Shown: positions 31,461-43,421 of the stretch, in pieces
How positions within the stretch are numbered: position 1 is the first letter of the stretch
Layout of the letters: each line of letters begins with the position of its first letter
NCBI GenBank assembly: GCA_013076295.1
Contig: RQOL01000452.1
Coordinates: 153,340 to 217,339, forward strand
DNA from: Sanderia malayensis
Lineage: Eukaryota; Cnidaria; Scyphozoa; Semaeostomeae; Pelagiidae
DNA length: 64,000 nucleotides
Reading direction: 5' to 3'
The notes under the pieces: generated by a model
Seen by the model: only the letters and a program-made list of their open reading frames with translations
Database searches by the model: none
Told to the model about the DNA's origin: nothing
Translations under genes and position numbers: made by a program

Positions 31461-31998
31461 TGTAACAATTTCTTGTTCAGCAGTTTCTTCAACAAATTTT
31501 TTCTTAAATCTGAACGCTTTGCTTTAGGCTTCTTTACCCTACGCTTCTTGCTCTTATTTGGCATGAAGATCCCTCTCATGGTGCTTTCTTTTATAGTTCT
31601 TTTAGGACGGCTCCTTGATTTCCTACCAGTGGCAGGTCGCTTCTTACTGGCAGAGCGCTTCTTGGCAGGTGGTTTTTTTGCTTTTTTTACAACATTTACA
31701 ATTTCTTCAGCAGCTTTTCTTTTAATTCCTCTCATAGAAGATTGTGCGGTATCTTTCATAGCATTTTTAACATTTTCACCCGCTAACACTCGATCAACCG
31801 CCTTTTCTCCAAAATCTTTTAAAACAAGAAGTATAATATTTTCGTAGATTTTAGTCCTTGCTTTTTCAAAACTGGTATTGCAGCTTTAACAGCTCTTTTG
31901 AAAATAGACCCAGCTTTCTTGAAAATAGTATCTACTCCTCTCCCACGCTGGGAAGCATAGAAATATGGAGTTGATTTGTAAATTGGAAAATCATACAT
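31457..31998 (-). pseudogene. Basic minor capsid/core-like protein, frameshifted
   Basis: The ATG at 31998 starts MYDFPIYKST, then an amphipathic lysine-rich segment (TIFKKAGSIFKRAVK). The frame is lost near 31830 and picked up by the frame ending at 31457, which is extremely basic (KKRSASKKRPATGRKSRSRPKR). Such proteins bind genome or membrane in adeno-like particles; here that is inference from charge and position. Its stop overlaps the ATG of the capsid-like gene (31460). Confidence 0.5.
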
Positions 31999-32173
31999 GC
32001 TTTCTTCTAAAATGTAGCAAGAATGAATGAATGTCTGTTTTGTAAAATTGTATATCTTTTCCTAGCTCGTTGTAGACTTTTATAGTAAATTCGTTTATGT
32101 CGTTGTACAGCAACGGATAGTAGAACAGATTTTCAAATTCTACAAAATTCAGCACATGTTTGTTAATCTTCAA
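31991..32173 (-). CDS. Small hypothetical protein of the capsid cluster
   Basis: 60 codons, beginning KINKHVLNFVEFENLF after a TTG codon; no ATG is available, and the usual start may have been lost by a base insertion (TGATTG where TGATG is expected). Family unknown. It overlaps the start of the basic protein gene by eight bases. Confidence 0.35.
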   Translation of the reverse strand: MKINKHVLNFVEFENLFYYPLLYNDINEFTIKVYNELGKDIQFYKTDIHSFLLHFRRKHV

Positions 32174-33320
32174 TCAAATGAAACGTAACAATGGTGTGCT
32201 AATTTTTCCGACTACACGATAGTCAAGCATGGAGCAATATATAAACATATTCTTCCCTTCTGCGTTGACTTGGAAATCTTGATCACCAGTCACATCAGTT
32301 GTTCTTTCAATAGCCTTGAATGTATGATTTGATAGTAATCCAATAGGTGGATCTAGACTACTTGTAAACGGGCAAGGTGTCCATCTCACATCTCTATAAT
32401 AAACATTATTTATATTGCGACTATATTCCTGCACATCTTCAACAAAACCAAACAATTTACATAAATCTTTTCCCATTGCAATTCTATTCGCATACTTTGG
32501 AAATGTTATCTTCACTTTTGAATCCACAATTGAAAACTCTTGTCCACCTTCATAAGATAAACCTAAATCAGTTACATACTCTTTCAGTTCCCCCTCTTGT
32601 TTTTTTACGTTTTCATTGAAAATTGCAACAATTTCTCTCATTGTGAATTTTTTAATAGTATCTCCACTCGAGATTACATCATAGAAGTCAGGATATTGTA
32701 TCCATCTCTCTGGTTTATCTGCTGCTTGATTCCATTTTTTCGTATATTCATTACTTGACGCTACTCTCACATTTAACTCATCAAATCCAACCTTATCCAG
32801 TGCCAAGTTGCATCAATCTACACATTTTCCAACTATTATAAACACCATGTTTAAATTGAGCAGGATCAAATACAAGTCTATCACTCAGCTCATAGATCAT
32901 TTCTACCAGCGTCACTTCCCATTTTCCATGTAAATGTAATTGTTCGTTAAGTTTTATTTTTCCATCGGAATCAGTAGGACATGTGAGGTAAAAATCATTA
33001 ATCATCTTTAACGAATGATAAATCAATTTGACAATTTTCTTCAAATTTTTATCGAATGATTTTATGTTAGATCTTGTTATTCTATACGTTGCTCGATTTA
33101 TAGTTGATCTGTGAATGGATTTTGAATCGTCAATAACTAGCCCCAATAGAGGAACAGCATCCTTACTTATAATGAAATCACAACAAACAGCAAACACTTT
33201 TTCACTCTCATCTTTTTCTTTTTTATTTAATGTACAAGCAATCATACTACATTTCCAATTAGTATCCACTGGAAGTGGGTTATGAAAATTTACATGTCTA
33301 TTATTCAGTGTCACATTCAT
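32174..33320 (-). pseudogene. Jelly-roll/penton-like protein region, probably frameshifted
   Basis: Two frames: 32793-33320 (175 codons from an ATG overlapping the previous stop as ATGA) and 32174-32806 (210 codons, no ATG). The first contains FYLTCPTDS ... LHLHGKWEVTLVEMIY, a pattern seen near the start of a recurrent capsid-accessory protein in this element type. The second looks like its continuation, so a frameshift near 32800 is likely. Alternatively these are two overlapping genes with a lost start. Function inferred from context only. Confidence 0.45.
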
Positions 33321-33805
33321 ATTACTGGTCTAATTCGAACAGTCAGTGATGTTTCTCCAATATACTGCTTTGCAGAATAGAGAGATCTTAATTTTATAGG
33401 ATTCCCATCATCATCTACCAATTTTATTGGAATTTGTTGGAACTGCAGCCTCTCCAGTGGTGTGTAAATTATATTCTTTGGAGCATAATATCTAACATAT
33501 GTATCGAGGTCTGTATCGTAAAATGCTAGTTTTCTCAAAACTCTTCGTTTGTTAACACCTCCAAGATCACATTCTACATTTATGGAAGTATGTTCATTTA
33601 GATGAACACCATCCTTTATTCTGCTTAAGCAGTTTATCTTTCCTCCAGTCAGCGAGTCACCATCTGCCTTCCTGTTGTAAACAATCAGTTTCATTGTTTG
33701 ACTGGATGGTATACTATCAGAAATCTTATAGTGAAAGTATTTGACTATTGAGCCATTTGGTAAAGTGTGGGTGACCAGATCTTCTAAACCAAGAAAATGT
33801 GCCAA
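33317..33805 (-). CDS. Capsid-cluster hypothetical protein
   Basis: 162 codons, intact, starting MAHFLGLEDL and ending TSLTVRIRPVI. Mostly beta-prone with charged loops (IPIKLVDDDGNPIK), compatible with a jelly-roll structural protein. Not otherwise recognised. Its TGA overlaps the next ATG. Confidence 0.5.
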   Translation of the reverse strand: MAHFLGLEDLVTHTLPNGSIVKYFHYKISDSIPSSQTMKLIVYNRKADGDSLTGGKINCLSRIKDGVHLNEHTSINVECDLGGVNKRRVLRKLAFYDTDLDTYVRYYAPKNIIYTPLERLQFQQIPIKLVDDDGNPIKLRSLYSAKQYIGETSLTVRIRPVI

Positions 33806-33823
33806 AGGTCTTGAAAATGTTAT

Positions 33824-34069
33824 TTAAAGTGCACTAGTATATCTCCGTCTTTTACCTCCATGAGTTGCAAAGCCTAATGTTTTCAAATCATCTTTCATTT
33901 CAAACTGTATCTTTCCATCAATTAATGATACCGATAACATGTTTTTTAATATGTATCCAAATTCAGGGAAATCCAAGACTCTATCATTGAAAAGTCTTTT
34001 GAATTCATAATACATCAGAGTATTATCACCGGTTTCGATAGCAAGCCGCCATTCATAGCCCATCAACAT
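33824..34069 (-). CDS. C-terminal fragment of a hypothetical protein at the element's edge
   Basis: 81 codons, ending KRRRYTSAL. The frame begins close to the point where recognisable element sequence stops, so this may be the 3' end of a longer gene lost at the breakpoint. No family recognised. Confidence 0.35.
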   Translation of the reverse strand: MLMGYEWRLAIETGDNTLMYYEFKRLFNDRVLDFPEFGYILKNMLSVSLIDGKIQFEMKDDLKTLGFATHGGKRRRYTSAL

Positions 34070-36560
34070 ACCGGTGAGACCTGGGGGCCCATTAGAACTG
34101 TCAGTCAGTCAGTCTCGTGCGGCTTGTTTTGACAAATGGCGCACATGCGCAGAAAGTATTTTAGACTACACCCTAAGGCATATAGTTGTGCGGTAAGCAG
34201 CCTATCCAATCATTATTTGCTGGAGCTCAGAGCAATAGCACAATGTCTTCATGTCTTGTTCTCTTGAATCTGACGAGAAGTTTTTTTTGGGAAGTGCGTT
34301 ACTGCTGATGCCAATATGATGCCCAACTGGCCGATGTCTTCCATAGCTACCTTTCGGATTCATATTTACAAGTTATCCCGTTGAGGTCGTTTCTTAATAC
34401 TTTATAGTTGGGTATGAATTATTTACTGCACGTGCATCATTGCGCTTTGCTCAGCTTACTTTTCTGTCCGTCTAGTCAACATATCTGCGTGCGAATTTTC
34501 ACCTTGCCTATTATTGTAAGGGTTGTAAGCGTAACCAACGTGGGAGGGCCTGTTTTTTCTTCCCTCCTGCTATCCATGGCCACTGGGTTGGTGTTGTTTT
34601 ATCGCCTCCCTCCTGGTATCTCGCAACTCTGTACGCTTATTATTATAATGTTTCACTTAGCGCCGTTCCCTATTGCTTTCTCGCTCGTAGTTTGCCCCCC
34701 CCCTTGTTGCTGGCGTAATCATAGCTTTACATCAAAAATCCCAGGTTGAAAGTAGGTGCTGCTGAGTCTCCAACATCGGCGATAACATTTTTTGAAACAT
34801 ATGTAGTATATTTCTACTTTGCAAATCAAAGCATGTCAGTTCAGGTTTGTTTGTGACATCTAGGATGCGAAATGTGTCATTGTCATGTGATTTAGCTGTC
34901 AATTGTATTTCTCAATGTCAATTCTCAAATAATATTTGGCCCCGCACGTTCAGGTATGCCAGCAGGTCGCTGTCTCCCTTCAAAGCATTCCAATGTTCCA
35001 ATGTTCCATTAGCAAATCTGTGGGCTCAGTAGCCTGCCATTCATTACCACATAAAGATTTAAGGTTGCCATTATACTTTAATACGAGCCATAAGCTCTGT
35101 ACAGTCGCCCTGTTTTGTTTTGTTTTGTTTTTTTTTTGTTTTCGGGGTTTTTCTCAAATTTCTGAAAGTGTGAAAGCGTGTAAACCGGTGCTCAACAACT
35201 TGTTGCGCTTGCCTCTAGGGTTTTGGCAACCGCAGGGGTATTTATCTCTATTTGGGTTCACGTTCCTTGTTTCAAGGCTGTATTTGTTTTGGTTGCTGGC
35301 GGACACAGAAAATGTTCACCCTAAAACCGAGCTGGTTCACGCAAAGTGTCCGACCCTATTCCAAACAGTGCCCAGGCCTTGCATAGTATTGTGCTTTGGT
35401 ATAGTTTTGAACAGCGATTGTCATTTGGCATTAAATCTAGCATATTCTGCAATTTGGCATGATTTTGGCGCGGTTTGTCGTAGGCGCTGTTTCCGTTTAA
35501 AGTATTGGATCAACTGATAAGTGGGAGTTTTCATTCAAATATCCACAGTTCACTATGTAACACCCATGCCCACATTCGATTTACGTTGCATACGTCGCCA
35601 CCCTTCACAAAGATACGGGTGGCTGGCGGCAAGGTCTTTTCTTCACACATGATAACTTTTTCAGACACGAACCCGTTTGTGTGTTTGTCTGTGTCACTGC
35701 AGTGAGACGTTTTAGAAACATTGGGAAGCGATATTTGGCTTGCCTTATCTGCTGTTTATTAACTTTTATTTGTGGCCAGAATCGAGAAGGCCCCAAAACC
35801 GCATTTTTTTTTAGTTCGATAAAAAAGACAGGTGTTGCTTTCTTGTTGTTGCTCGTGAGGACAATTAGCTCAAATTGAATTCCTGCAAGTGGAAGAGATA
35901 AGCTGTGCGGCAGTATAGTGGGGCCCCCAAACTATTCTATCATTTCCACCTTCATTATATATATACTACGATATTGAACGTAATCCCTGTCCAGAAAATC
36001 CTGTCCTCATATTTCCAATTGTTGCTGATTATGTCCCTTTAATTTAGTCTTTCTTTTAATCTGGGGTTTTTTGACATTTCTTCCTCTGCTCTTCGTATTT
36101 GTTTGTTTGTTTTGTTTTCATGGTCAAGTCACATCAACAAAGATTTGAATTTTATCTTTGATTTCAAACTGAGCGTATGCGTACACTTTCTAAAAATTAT
36201 CCATTTATAGAATAATTTCCATTTTTATCCATTTTAAGAATAATTTGCTGAAATCTATCATTGCTGACATTCCAAAACGCAGCTATGAAACGTAAATGTT
36301 AACAACCAATGTCAAATACAAATAAATGCCAAATACAAATGACAACATTCAACCACATCAAATATCCGTATCTGGGCTTCCAAGCGCGCTGGGCAACCCC
36401 ACTCCATATTTATTTTTTGGGACACTTATTTTGGGGATGCTTTAGTCATGATTATTGGTTTTACGTCACAGCGGCACTCATTTTAACAATATCAACAGCC
36501 AATTCAAAGTTTCGTATAGGGGCCGCAACAACCGTGGCCTCTATTGGCTTGCCACTTTAA
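34070..36560. other. No gene seen
   Basis: Mixed non-coding DNA containing dispersed repeat copy B. ORFs of up to 193 codons on + (34936-35517) are rich in C, F and L with no domain pattern, and I treat them as chance. Confidence 0.5.
35665..36410 (-). repeat. Dispersed repeat copy B
   Basis: Inverted, diverged partner of 12765-13475 with the same order of conserved blocks. Its presence outside the IS3EU-like element shows that the repeat is a family of its own. Confidence 0.75.
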
Positions 36561-36569
36561 TTCAAGCTT

Positions 36570-36993
36570 TGAACAACAAAATACATGGTTAACAATATTA
36601 CTAATTAAGTGTTTTTGGGCCTCGGTGAAGGTACTTAACAACAAACCGCATGGTAAATCATATTACTAATCAAGCGTTCGGACCTTGTTGAAGGTACTGA
36701 ACAACTAATGCATACTAAATAATATTACTAATCAAGCGTTTGGGCCTCGTTGAAGGCACTGAACAACAAAATACATCCTACCTCGTTGCAGGAACTGAAC
36801 AAGAAAATGCAAAGATTTCAGACCGCGTTGAAGGTACTGAACAACAACAACAACAGCAACATAAAAAGAGCGTTCGGACCACATTGATGGTACTGAACAA
36901 CAAAATGTAAAGCGTTCGGACCACATTGATGGTTCTGAACAACAAAATGTAAAGCGTTCGGACCACATTGATGGTACTGAACAAAAACAAAAT
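36570..36993 (+). repeat. Two adjoining short tandem arrays
   Basis: Roughly 60-66-bp units (TTGGGCCTCGTTGAAGGCACTGAACAAC...) at about 36570-36850, then three 42-bp units starting GCGTTCGGACCACATTGATG at about 36868-36993. The unit cores (GGTACTGAACAACAA) are shared, so the second array derives from the first. Confidence 0.8.
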
Positions 36994-37249
36994 ACCACCG
37001 TAGAACATGCCACTCTTTTGGGCTTGTATGGCCTTATGCCGGCAGTCCTTTTGGCTTTTGGTTTCTTTATGAGGTTGCCGGCGGCTGCCAGGTGGTGTCG
37101 TCTGTGACGGGCCTCCATTATTATTTATTATTGTTTCGTTATAATTTGTTTAGCCTTACCATTTGTTCCTGACCTGCCCTTTGAAGCCATGATAACCTTA
37201 AAGCAAACAAATTATAGTTGTTTTTCTTTAATAAAGATAATTGGTGTGT

Positions 37250-38713
37250 GAAAAACAGAACATGTTTGCATGAAGTGGTACTGATACAAAATAACATAAT
37301 ATGATACAAATTCAAAGGAGAACTGCTAAACTGCAAATACTGAAAAAGCAATAACATAATAGTGATTTTATTGGCAAGTAGTAAGTTATACATATTGTTG
37401 GTGAACATAATAGTGATGGAGAATGTCATTTTGTTAGAGACATTGAAAGAAAAGTACATACCAAAACGTGGACAATGTAAAAGAAAATAGAAGTCAAACT
37501 GCCAAGCTGCAAATAGTGGAAAAAGAATAAGATAATTGTGATTTCTATGGTAAGTAGTAAGATATACATATGCTTGGTGAAGACAATAGTGATGGAGAAT
37601 CTCATTATCCAAGTACCATTGAACTGAAAGTACATACCGAAAATGTGTTCAACAAAATAAAAATCAATGGGCAGGGCAACTGCCAAACTGCAAATACCGG
37701 AAAAATAATAGGATAATTGTGATTTATATGGTAAGTAGTAAGATATACATATGCTTGGTGAAGACAATAGTAATGGAGAATCTCATTATCCAAGTAACAT
37801 TGAACTGAAAGTACATACCGAGAATGTGTTAAACAAAGTAAAAATCAATGGGCAGGGCAACTGCCAAACTGCAAATACTGGAAAAATAATAAGATAATTG
37901 TGATTTATATGATAAATAGTAAGATATACATATGCTTGGCGAAGACAATAGTAATGGAGAATCTCATTATCCAAGTAACATTCAACTGAAAATACATACC
38001 GAAAATGTGTTAAACAAAATAAAAATCAATGGGCGGGGCAACTGTCAAACTGCAAATACTGGAAAAATAATAAGATAATTGTGATTTATATGGTAAGTAG
38101 TAAGATATACATATGCTTGGTGAAGACAATAGTAATGGAGAATCTCATTATCCAAGTAACATTGAACTGAAAGTACATACCGAAAATGTGTTAAACAAAA
38201 TAAAAATCAATGGGCAGGGCAACTGCCAAACTGCAAATACTGGAAAAATAATAAGATAATTGTGATTTATATGGTAAGTAGTAAGATATACATATGCTTG
38301 GTGAAGACAATAGTGATGGAGAATCTCATTATCCAAGTAAAATTGAATTGAAAGTAGATACCGAAAATGTGTTCAACAAAATAAAAATCAATGGGCAGGG
38401 CAACTGCCAAACTGCAAATACTGGAAAAATAATAAGATAATTGTGATTTATATGGTAAGTAGTAAGATATACATATGCTTGGTGAAGACAATAGTAATGG
38501 AGAATCTCATTATCCAAGTAACATTGAACTGAATGTACATACCGAAAATCTGAACAAAATAAAGATCAATGGGCAACTGCCAAACTGCAAATACTGGAAA
38601 AAGAATAAGATAATTGTGATTGAAATGGTAAGTATTAAGCTATACATTTGGTTGGTGATCATAATACTAAAGGAAAATCTCATTATCCAAGTAGCATTGA
38701 ACTGAAAGTACAT
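37250..38713. repeat. 181-bp tandem repeat array (about eight units)
   Basis: The phrase CATTATCCAAGTAACATTGAACTG recurs near 37602, 37783, 37964, 38145, 38326 and 38507, exactly 181 bp apart, with more diverged units on both sides. 181 is not a multiple of three, and the many 62-codon ORFs are simply the same frame reappearing once per unit. Non-coding satellite. Confidence 0.9.
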
Positions 38714-39615
38714 ACGGAAATCTTTTTTTCTTCAGCAGGAAGGTCGAACGAAAACAATTTGAAAACAAAACAAAGACTGGAAAAGGAAGATGATCAGTGA
38801 TTAAATACATGAAAATAGTTGTGCATGTAATAAAAAATTCAGGTATTATTTGTAATTGTCTTTATTAATATGTAAAGGTATAAAATATTAGTAATGAGGT
38901 AAAAAGATTTTACCTGTTGACTGTGGCTGTGGCTCTGTTTTTGACAATGGACGAACGGAAAATATTTTTGGCACGTTGAAGATAATTTTGAATATGAACA
39001 CCATAGCAACAGATTGAAGATGGCCTCGTATAATAAAATATAGATAACTGAAATTGAGGCCTCCTGGAAATGTCACACAGAATGATATTGTTAGTATGTG
39101 GGTGGAAACACCCTGGTAGTGGTCTGAAATTTAGTTATGAGAAATGACTACAGAAAATGAAGACTTTTCAAGAGAAGCATATGTAATGTTGCACCCTTCA
39201 CTGGTAGATTATATTGAGGTAAATAGTACATTTATGTTGTAAGATATACAGATTTTGTTGCAACTATAAAACTTAGAAGTTGAAGTCATCTCCTTTCAAC
39301 CTTTATTGTGTGTGTTCCTAATATTCTATCATCAATCGTACATCTTCTTCATTCTCTGTGTATTTATCAATGAAGGGTATTGCAAATTATAGAAACAAAT
39401 TAACAAATTGGAGAACATATGATTGCCTACAAAGACTAAAAAACTGCTTCAACATACTATTCAATGCAACATGAAAAATAAAAATATAAATACAATGCTA
39501 CATCATACCCAAAAATACTATACATGAACATGCAATACTATACTATCTGATACCATATATATACGATCATGCAATACTATCTTGTATCACACTATCTAAT
39601 ATATATGTTGTATAT
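38714..39615. other. No gene seen
   Basis: AT-rich sequence with no coding pattern. The stretch near 39480-39610 is rich in ATACTAT/CATAC-like short repeats. Confidence 0.5.
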
Positions 39616-39780
39616 TATCAAGAAACATTGACTGATAGGGCGCACTTCGTGCGCTGCATTCGCTTACGCTCATGCCTCTTTCAACCCACGTACAATAGAT
39701 TAGCTCGCTGCGCTCGCCTGTTTATCTATTATCAAGAAACATTGACTGATAGGGCGCACTTCGTGTACTGCATTCGCTTG
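39616..39780 (+). repeat. 114-bp repeat family, about 1.5 units
   Basis: Reverse-complement orientation relative to 5525-6345: TATCAAGAAACATTGACTGATAGGGCGCACTTCGTGCGCTGCATTCGCT appears at about 39618 and again at about 39730, roughly one unit apart. Confidence 0.85.
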
Positions 39781-40231
39781 ACAGCGAACGATTTGTTCGA
39801 AATTGGAGTTTGCGACCCGAATTTGGATGTTTCGCCAGCGTAAACCGTGGTTTTTTTCGTGATAGCCAATTAGGCAAACAAAAACAAAGAATTTCCTAAC
39901 CTTTTAGTGGAAACTGTAAGCTCTCATATAGATAACTTTTTGGTTCAGCCGGCAAGGAACAGCTCACTTAAAAATAGGGAAGATTAAGGGCCTTAAAAAA
40001 AGCCTTTTTGGATACCTCGTTCGCCGTTTCGGCCCATTGTTTTGAGACGTTCGACCTATTGTTTCAGGTCAAATCTATTGTTTTTGGCAAGTTTTGAGGG
40101 CCGTCACGTGACTCCGTAGAATATATATATTAGACTAGCCGGGGGCCCGGTCGCGACGCTCCCTCCCCGGAGCCCCCCAAGCAACAAAAGTTTAATGTGG
40201 TTCGCGCGCTGCATTCGCTCCCGCTCATGCC
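39781..40231. other. No gene; repeat-derived sequence with palindromic CACGTG box
   Basis: TCACGTGACTCCGTAGAATATATATAT at about 40105-40131 resembles TCACGTGTGACCCTAGAATAGTATATATA at about 44880-44908 in the same orientation, suggesting two copies of one element. The last 35 bases (GCGCTGCATTCGCTCCCGCTCATGCCC) belong to the 114-bp family and lead directly into the CATA array. Confidence 0.5.
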
Positions 40232-40362
40232 CATACATACATACATGCATACATACATACCTACATACATACATACCTACATACCTACATACATACATAC
40301 ATACATACATACATACATACATACATACATACATACATACATACATACATACATACATACCC
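40232..40362 (+). repeat. (CATA)n microsatellite
   Basis: About 130 bases of nearly pure CATA with a few CCTA interruptions at the left edge. Confidence 0.95.
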
Positions 40363-43300
40363 TACAATACATACCCTACGATACATACCCTACAATACAT
40401 ACCCTACAATAAATATCCTACAATAAATACCCTACAACACATACCCTACATACATACCCTACAATACATACCCTACAATAGATACCCTACAATACAAGCC
40501 CTACAATAAATACCCTACAATACATACCCTACAATACATACCCTACAATACATACCCTACAATACATACCCTACAATACATACCCTACATACATACCCTA
40601 CAATACATACCCTACAATACATACCCTACAATACAAACCCTACAATAAATACCCTACAATACATACCCTACAATAAATACCCTACAATAAATACCCTACA
40701 ATACAAACCCTACAATAAATACCCTACAATACATACCCTACAATACATACCCTACAATAAATACCTTACAATACATACCCGACAATACATACCCTACAAT
40801 ACATACCCTACAATAAATACCCTACAATACATACCCTACAAAAAATACCCTACAATAAGTACCCTACAATAAATACCCTACAATACATACCCTACAACAC
40901 ATACCCTACAATAAATACCCTACAATAAATACCTTACAATACATACCCTACAATACATACCCTAAAATACATACCCTACAATAAATACCCTACAATACAT
41001 ACCCTACAATAAATACCCTACAATAAGTACCCTACAATAAATACCCTACAATACATACCCTACAACACATACCCTACAATAAATACCTTACCATAAATAC
41101 CCTACAATACATACCCTACAATAAATTACCTACAATAAATACCCTACATACATACCATACAATACATACCCTACAATACATACCCTAAAATACAAACCCT
41201 ACAATAAAAACCCTACAATACATACCCTACAATACATACCCTACGATACATAGCCTACAATACATACCCCACAATACATACCCTACAATACATACCCTAC
41301 CAACATACCCTACAATACATACCCTACATACATACCCTACAATACAAACCCTACAATAAATACCCTACAATACAAACCCTACAATAAATACCCTACAATA
41401 CATACCCTACAATACATACCCTACAATAAATACCTTACAATACATACCCTATAATACATACCCTACAATACATACCCTACAATAAATACCCTACAATACA
41501 TACCCTACAATAAATACCCTACAATAAGTACCCTACAATAAATACCCTACAATAAGTACCCTACGATAAATACCCTACAATACATACCCTACAACACATA
41601 CCCTACAATAAATACCCTACAATAAATACCTTACAATACATACCCTACAATACATACCCTACAATAAATACCCTACAATACATACCCTACAATACATACC
41701 CTACAATACATACCCTACAATAAGTACCCTACAATAAATACCCTACAATACATACCCTACAACACATACCCTACAATAAATACCTTACCATAAATACCCT
41801 ACAATACATACCCTACAATAAATACCCTACAATAAATACCCTACAATACATACCCTACAATACATACCCTACAATACATACCCTACATACATACCCTACA
41901 ATACATACCCTACAATACATACCCTACAATACAAACCCTACAATAAATACCCTACAATACATACCCTACAATAAATACCCTACAATAAATACCCTACAAT
42001 ACAAACCCTACAATAAATACCCTACAATACATACCCTACAATAAATACCCTACAATAAATACCCTACAATAAATACCCTACAATACATACCCTACAATAC
42101 ATACCCTACAATAAATACCTTACAATACATACCCTACAATAAATACCCTACAATAAATACCCTACATACATACCATACAATACATACCCTACAATACATA
42201 CCCTACAATACAAACCCTACAATAAAAACCCTACAATACATACCCTACAATACATACCCTACGATACATACCCTACAATACATACCCCACAATACATACC
42301 CTACAATACATACCCTACCAACATACCCTACAATACATACCCTACATACATACCCTACAATACAAACCCTACAATAAATACCCTACAATACAAACCCTAC
42401 AATAAATACCCTACAATACATACCCTACAATACATACCCTACAATAAATACCTTACAATACATACCCTACAATACATACCCTACAATAAATACCCGACAA
42501 TACATACCCTACAATAAATACCCTACAATAAGTACCCTACAATAAATACCCTACAATAAGTACCCTACAATAAATACCCTACAATACATACCCTACAACA
42601 CATACCCTACAATAAATACCCTACAATAAATACCTTACAATACATACCCTACAATACATACCCTACAATACATACCCTACAATAAATACCCTACAATACA
42701 TACCCTACAATAAATACCCTACAATAAGTACCCTACAATACATACCCTACAATAAATACCCTACAATAAGTACCCTACAATAAATACCCTACAATACATA
42801 CCCTACAACACATACCCTACAATAAATACCTTTCCATAAATACCCTACAATACATACCCTACAATAAATACCCTACAATAAATACCCTACATACATACCC
42901 TACAATACATACCCTACAATACATACCCTACATACATACCCTACAATACATACCCTACAATACAAACCCTACAATAAAATAAATACCCTACAATACATAC
43001 CCTACAATACAAACCCTACAATAAATACCCTACAATAAATACCCTACAATACATACCCTACAATAAATACCCTACAATAAATACCCTACAATAAATACCC
43101 TACAATAAATACCCTACAATAAATACCCTACAATAAATACCCTACAATACATACCCTACAATACATACCCTACAATAAATAACTTACAATACATACCCTA
43201 CAACAAATACCCTACATACATACCCTATAACACATACCCTACAATACATACCCTACAATAAATACCCTACAATACATACCCTACAATACATACCCTACAA

Positions 43301-43421
43301 TACATACCCTACAATAAATACCCTACAATAAATACCCTACAATACATACCCTACAATACATACCCTACATAACATACCCTACTATACATACCCTACAATA
43401 CATACCCTACAATACTTACTA
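40363..43421 (+). repeat. 14-bp satellite CCCTACAATACATA / CCCTACAATAAATA, about 3.06 kb
   Basis: The unit is 14 bp with two main variants (ACATA or AAATA ending). Shorter 10-12-bp units (CCCTACATACATA) are scattered through it. It grew out of the adjacent (CATA)n. Rare variants recur at long range: CCTACCAACATACCC at about 41297 and 42315, and CTACATACATACCATACAA at about 41146 and 42163, a higher-order repeat near 1,018 bp. No coding content. Confidence 0.95.

Larger units (their letters stand above)
26174..34069. mobile_element. Decayed Polinton/adintovirus-like element
   Basis: Gene content is that of a Polinton or adinto-like virus-derived element: DNA polymerase B (+), adenain-like protease, F54H12.2-type capsid-like gene, basic protein and jelly-roll-like small proteins (-), with genes touching or overlapping by 1-4 bases. 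Integrase, packaging ATPase and terminal repeats are not found, and several genes are frameshifted. The copy is a dead, truncated remnant. Limits are those of recognisable genes. Confidence 0.75.

Noticed and set aside
34936..35517. 193-codon ORF on +
   Set aside because: F/C/L-rich composition of random AT-rich sequence, with no domain and no splice or start context.
37426..38517. Many 62-113-codon ORFs on - starting MDNEILH
   Set aside because: They are the same stretch of the 181-bp unit appearing once per repeat; the period is not a multiple of three.
40104..40509. ORFs of CATA repeats (Y/I/H/T and M/Y/V/C repeats)
   Set aside because: Translation of a tetranucleotide microsatellite; no gene context.
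40363..43421. Degenerate telomere array (CCCTAC vs CCCTAA)
   Set aside because: The true unit is 14 bp and grew from the adjacent CATA microsatellite; similarity to the telomere unit is limited to one half of the repeat.
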